DNA of 64,000 nucleotides from CBDDBK01 sp965225715 (GTDB taxonomy: Bacteria > Bacteroidota > Bacteroidia > Cytophagales > Flammeovirgaceae), in NCBI GenBank assembly GCA_965225715.1, contig CBDDBK010000003.1:62001-126000 (forward strand). The letters are read 5' to 3'. The notes under the pieces are model-generated. The model was given only the letters and a program-made list of their open reading frames with translations. It searched no databases and was not told the DNA's origin. The position numbers and the translations under genes were made by a program. How positions within the stretch are numbered: position 1 is the first letter of the stretch; every line of letters begins with the position of its first letter. This document shows, piece after piece, positions 61,510 to 64,000 of this stretch.

Positions 61510-62196
61510 ATGAAACAACAAAAGATATTAGTTGTAGATGATGATGCTTCTATTTTAGATGTTTTAGCCTATAATTTAAAAAGTGAAGGTTATAGGGTTA
61601 AAACAGTTCAAAATGGACAGGCTTGTTTGGACGTTATTGGAAACTTCCATCCTGATTTGATTGTCATTGATATTATGATGCCAAAGTTAGATGGTATAGA
61701 GACTTGCCGGCAAATTCGAAAAAAAGCAGATATGCAAGAGTTAATTATTCTTTTTCTTACAGCCCGGGATGAAGAATATTCTGAAGTTGCTGCTTTCGAA
61801 TCAGGTGCTGATGATTTTCTTATTAAACCTGTTAAAATACGGGCTTTTCTTAAGCGTGTAGAAAAACTCTTATCACGTCAAAAAGTCCTTCCAAAAGATT
61901 CAAAAATACTGGTTTTTGATAATTTAAAAATAAATAAAACAAGTTATGAAGTTTTTTTGCACGATAAAAAACTGACTTTCCCACGCAAAGAATTTGAAAT
62001 ATTACACCTTTTAGCAAAATCACCAAATCGAGTTTTTAATCGAGATGAAATTTTATTAAAAATTTGGGGATCAGATGTCTATATTTTAAATAGAACTGTA
62101 GATGTTCATATCAGAAAAATCCGAGAACAATTAGGTAATGGATTCATAGAAACTATTAAAGGTATTGGCTATAAGTTTAATCACCAACAAAATTAA
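61510..62196 (+). CDS. OmpR/PhoB-type response regulator
   Basis: A 228-residue two-domain regulator. The receiver has the acidic pair DDD near residue 10, phosphate-accepting D54 (IVIDIMMPKLDG), TARDEE near 87 and Lys in FLIKPVK near 110. The C-terminal winged helix shows EFEILHLLAKSPNRVFNRDEIL and TVDVHIRKIREQLG. No kinase is next to it; the orphan kinase at 25660 is one candidate partner. Its targets are unknown. Expressed apart from nqrA, which follows after a repeat. Confidence 0.94.
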   Translation: MKQQKILVVDDDASILDVLAYNLKSEGYRVKTVQNGQACLDVIGNFHPDLIVIDIMMPKLDGIETCRQIRKKADMQELIILFLTARDEEYSEVAAFESGADDFLIKPVKIRAFLKRVEKLLSRQKVLPKDSKILVFDNLKINKTSYEVFLHDKKLTFPRKEFEILHLLAKSPNRVFNRDEILLKIWGSDVYILNRTVDVHIRKIREQLGNGFIETIKGIGYKFNHQQN

Positions 62197-62264
62197 TCAA
62201 TAGCTTGTAATTATTTAGATTCTATAACTTGAGAAATAAAGAAAATTGGTTAGTTTTGACTTTT

Positions 62265-62352
62265 TATAATCATGTATGTCACTTGAAAAAGGGTTTTTAG
62301 AGCTTTTAACTCGTTGATTTTGAAAATGAATTTTTCCAAAATAAAAATAGCA
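62265..62352 (+). repeat. Interspersed element, subfamily A, before nqrA
   Basis: TATAATCATGTATGTCACTT start, then the usual body; the terminal stem is cut to ATAGCAT. Confidence 0.7.
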
Positions 62353-62399
62353 TAAAAAAAGACTTATTTTATTCATTACTACAATTAAATCATTTTGCA

Positions 62400-63785
62400 A
62401 TGTCCGTATTTTATCATAGGGTAAAAAAAGGTTTTGATATTAATTTACTGGGAAAGGCAGAACCAAAACTTTTAGATATTGAGTCGCCAAACAGGTTTGC
62501 AGTTAAACCAACTGATTTTATTGGTATGTATCGCCCAAAATTACTCGTTAAAGTCAGTGATGAAGTTAAGGCAGGATCACCTCTTTTTTACGATAAAGCA
62601 TTGCCCAAAGTGCTTTATACAGCACCTGTTAGTGGTGAAGTGGTTGAAATAGTTAGAGGTGAAAAAAGAAAGCTGTTAGAAGTTGTTATTTTGGCAGATA
62701 AAGAAGTTTTGTACGAAGATTTTGGCAAATGTACCGTGTCTGGCTTGCCAAAGTTAAAAAAAGAAGAAATTATAGAACTCTTAAAGAAGAGTGGCACTTG
62801 GCCCCGCATTATTCAAAGACCTTTTGGCATAGTTGCTAACTCAGAGACTATGCCAAAAAATATTTTTATATCTATTTTTGATACTCATCCTCTTGCCCCT
62901 GATTTTGATTTTATTTATAAAGATGATGCCAAATATTTTGAAACAGGTATTCAAATTCTTAAAAAACTAGCCCAAGACAAAGTTATTATAGGTGCCCAAG
63001 CCCAAACTATTTCTCAGCTGCATAAAGTTATAGAGAAAGAAGATAGGGTAGAAATACATCAATTTGATGGTAAGCATCCGGTTGGAAATGTAGGTATTCA
63101 AATCAGTCATATTCAACCTATAAATAAAAATGAAATTGTTTGGACTATTGACCCTTATGGGGTCATCCAAATAGGCAAGCTATTTTTAAAAGGTGTTTAT
63201 GATGCTAGCCTAACTGTAGCTCTTTCTGGTGAAGTGAATAAACCTGCTTATTATAAAACCTATATGGGGGCTTGTTTGGACAAAGTTCTTAAAAATCAAA
63301 TTAAAAATCCAAATAGCCGTATTGTTTCAGGAAATGTTTTAACAGGAAAAACGGTTAAAACAAATGGCTTTTTAGGCTTTTATCATAATTTAATTTCTGT
63401 TATTCCAGAAGGTAATAAACCCAGATTTTTACTTAAAGATGGTTGGTTAGCTCTTATTAAAAAAAGACCAAGTTTCTATAGGGCTTGGGGTTTATTTTCT
63501 TATTTGATGCAAGCCGTTAAAAAACCATTTACCGTAGACACTAGCCTAAATGGAGAATATAGAGCCTTTGTCTTTACAGGCAACTTGGAAAAGGTATTAC
63601 CTATGCCAATCTATCCAACTCATCTTATCAAGTCGATTATGGCTCAGGACTTTGAATCTATGGAAGGTTTGGGCATCTATGAAGTGATAGAAGAAGATTT
63701 AGCTTTGTGTGAATTTATAGATGTTTCTAAGCATCCCATTCAAAAAATATTGCGGGAAGGTATTGATTTATTGAGAACAAGTTAA
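62400..63785 (+). CDS. nqrA: Na+-translocating NADH:quinone reductase subunit A
   Basis: Membrane-associated subunit of the sodium-pumping NADH dehydrogenase that quinone analogues label. The 461 residues agree with the family: an early KKGFDINLLGKAEPKL, then VKPTDFIGMYRPKLLVKVSDEVKAG, YTAPVSGEVVEI, PRIIQRPFGIVANSETMP and the HPVGNVGIQISHIQP region. In other bacteria nqrA is followed at once by nqrBCDEF. Here at least 215 bases after it contain no nqrB; instead a broken frame and an IS-like end follow. Confidence 0.94.
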   Translation: MSVFYHRVKKGFDINLLGKAEPKLLDIESPNRFAVKPTDFIGMYRPKLLVKVSDEVKAGSPLFYDKALPKVLYTAPVSGEVVEIVRGEKRKLLEVVILADKEVLYEDFGKCTVSGLPKLKKEEIIELLKKSGTWPRIIQRPFGIVANSETMPKNIFISIFDTHPLAPDFDFIYKDDAKYFETGIQILKKLAQDKVIIGAQAQTISQLHKVIEKEDRVEIHQFDGKHPVGNVGIQISHIQPINKNEIVWTIDPYGVIQIGKLFLKGVYDASLTVALSGEVNKPAYYKTYMGACLDKVLKNQIKNPNSRIVSGNVLTGKTVKTNGFLGFYHNLISVIPEGNKPRFLLKDGWLALIKKRPSFYRAWGLFSYLMQAVKKPFTVDTSLNGEYRAFVFTGNLEKVLPMPIYPTHLIKSIMAQDFESMEGLGIYEVIEEDLALCEFIDVSKHPIQKILREGIDLLRTS

Positions 63786-63825
63786 AAATATTAATTATAT
63801 TTATAATTGATTATTATGCAACAAT

Positions 63826-63971
63826 ATGAAAATCTAACCTAAAAAAAGGTTTTAGAAATGTTTTCTAAAACTAGTAAACTGGTCGAACGACTTTCCATAG
63901 AAGCCGAAAAAGACCGTCAAGAACTTAGAAACTGTTTAAGTTTCTTATGTTATTTAACACCTAGCGCCTGA
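63826..63971 (+). pseudogene. Broken small ORF ending in an IS-like end
   Basis: ATG frame MQQYENLT, then TAA at 63850, then it continues KKVLEMFSKTSKLVERLSIE and AEKDRQELRNCLSFL to a stop at 63969. The frame runs into AGAAACTGTTTAAG at about 63932, the end motif of the element at 2045, so the gene seems cut by an insertion. I recognise no function, and it is not nqrB. Confidence 0.35.
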
Positions 63972-64000
63972 TCAATTTGTTAAAATAAGTCGGATCAACA
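63932..64000 (+). mobile_element. Left end of a probable insertion element
   Basis: TTAGAAACTGTTTAAGTTTC matches the reversed right end of the 2045-2255 element. What follows runs off the window, so the element type cannot be told. Confidence 0.35.

Noticed and set aside
63826..63971. A possible nqrB start after nqrA
   Set aside because: Its residues do not resemble the NqrB N-terminus, it has an internal stop codon, and it runs into an IS-like end.

Overview
The window is a low-GC (roughly 30% by eye), gene-dense stretch of a Bacteroidota chromosome, most likely a Cytophagia-type bacterium. The grounds are a GldH-like gliding lipoprotein, a folP/cdaA neighbourhood, a DUF4153-type membrane protein, Na+-NQR subunit A, Rpn/PD-(D/E)XK transposase-like proteins, and promoters of the Bacteroidota form TTG-N19-TAnnTTTG (seen upstream of topA, ndk and the DUF4153 gene). 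The species cannot be fixed from the sequence.

Layout. 1-2030: a tandem array alternating a small lipoprotein gene with a 51-codon gene, joined by ATGA stop/start overlaps; each lipoprotein copy carries a poly-G tract, and the third copy is out of frame by one G. 2045-3930: an inverted-repeat element and a cadherin/Kelch lipoprotein gene lying between 14-bp direct repeats. 3968-13964: housekeeping genes (ahcY, a divergent cyclophilin, DUF4153 protein, NeuD-like acyltransferase, ndk, topA, cysteine desulfurase, UPF0173 hydrolase). 14529-25558: a lipoprotein, tRNA-His, rlpA, a short methylmalonyl-CoA mutase subunit, pxpA, rpsA with a 36-bp repeat tail, rbfA, an Mrp ATPase, an IS630 relic and murC. 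25660-31350: a 1260-residue sensor kinase and a two-gene unit of a KdsC-like phosphatase plus a transaldolase-CBS fusion. 32220-39779: an Rpn nuclease, rpmI, rplT, uvrB, an orphan DNA methyltransferase and a protein with about 27 eleven-residue repeats. 39982-47470: cdaA, folP, truA, gldH, queE, a cytochrome c relic, a UvrD/PcrA helicase and tRNA-Gln. 47641-57699: manA, two secreted proteins, a transposase fragment, an AddB-like nuclease, a second Rpn protein, a pentapeptide membrane protein and a methylase remnant. 57900-64000: a phosphopantetheinyl transferase, a GH3 beta-glucosidase, an OmpR-type regulator, nqrA, and a broken ORF with an IS-like end.

Three things stand out beyond the gene list. 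First, the lipoprotein/51-aa array looks like a phase-variable, translationally coupled operon; the 51-aa protein is clearly under purifying selection (16 synonymous against 2 replacement codon differences between two copies). Second, a 93-bp interspersed element in two subfamilies, with up to four predicted hairpins and a conserved terminal ATAGC-N3-GCTAT stem, sits in many intergenic gaps, including between rpmI and rplT and directly against the murC start codon. Third, an 11-bp palindrome TTGATWATCAA recurs in intergenic DNA and could be an operator. Several proteins also carry in-frame tandem repeats (6, 33, 36, 42 and 78 bp), so repeat-driven variation is a theme of the region.
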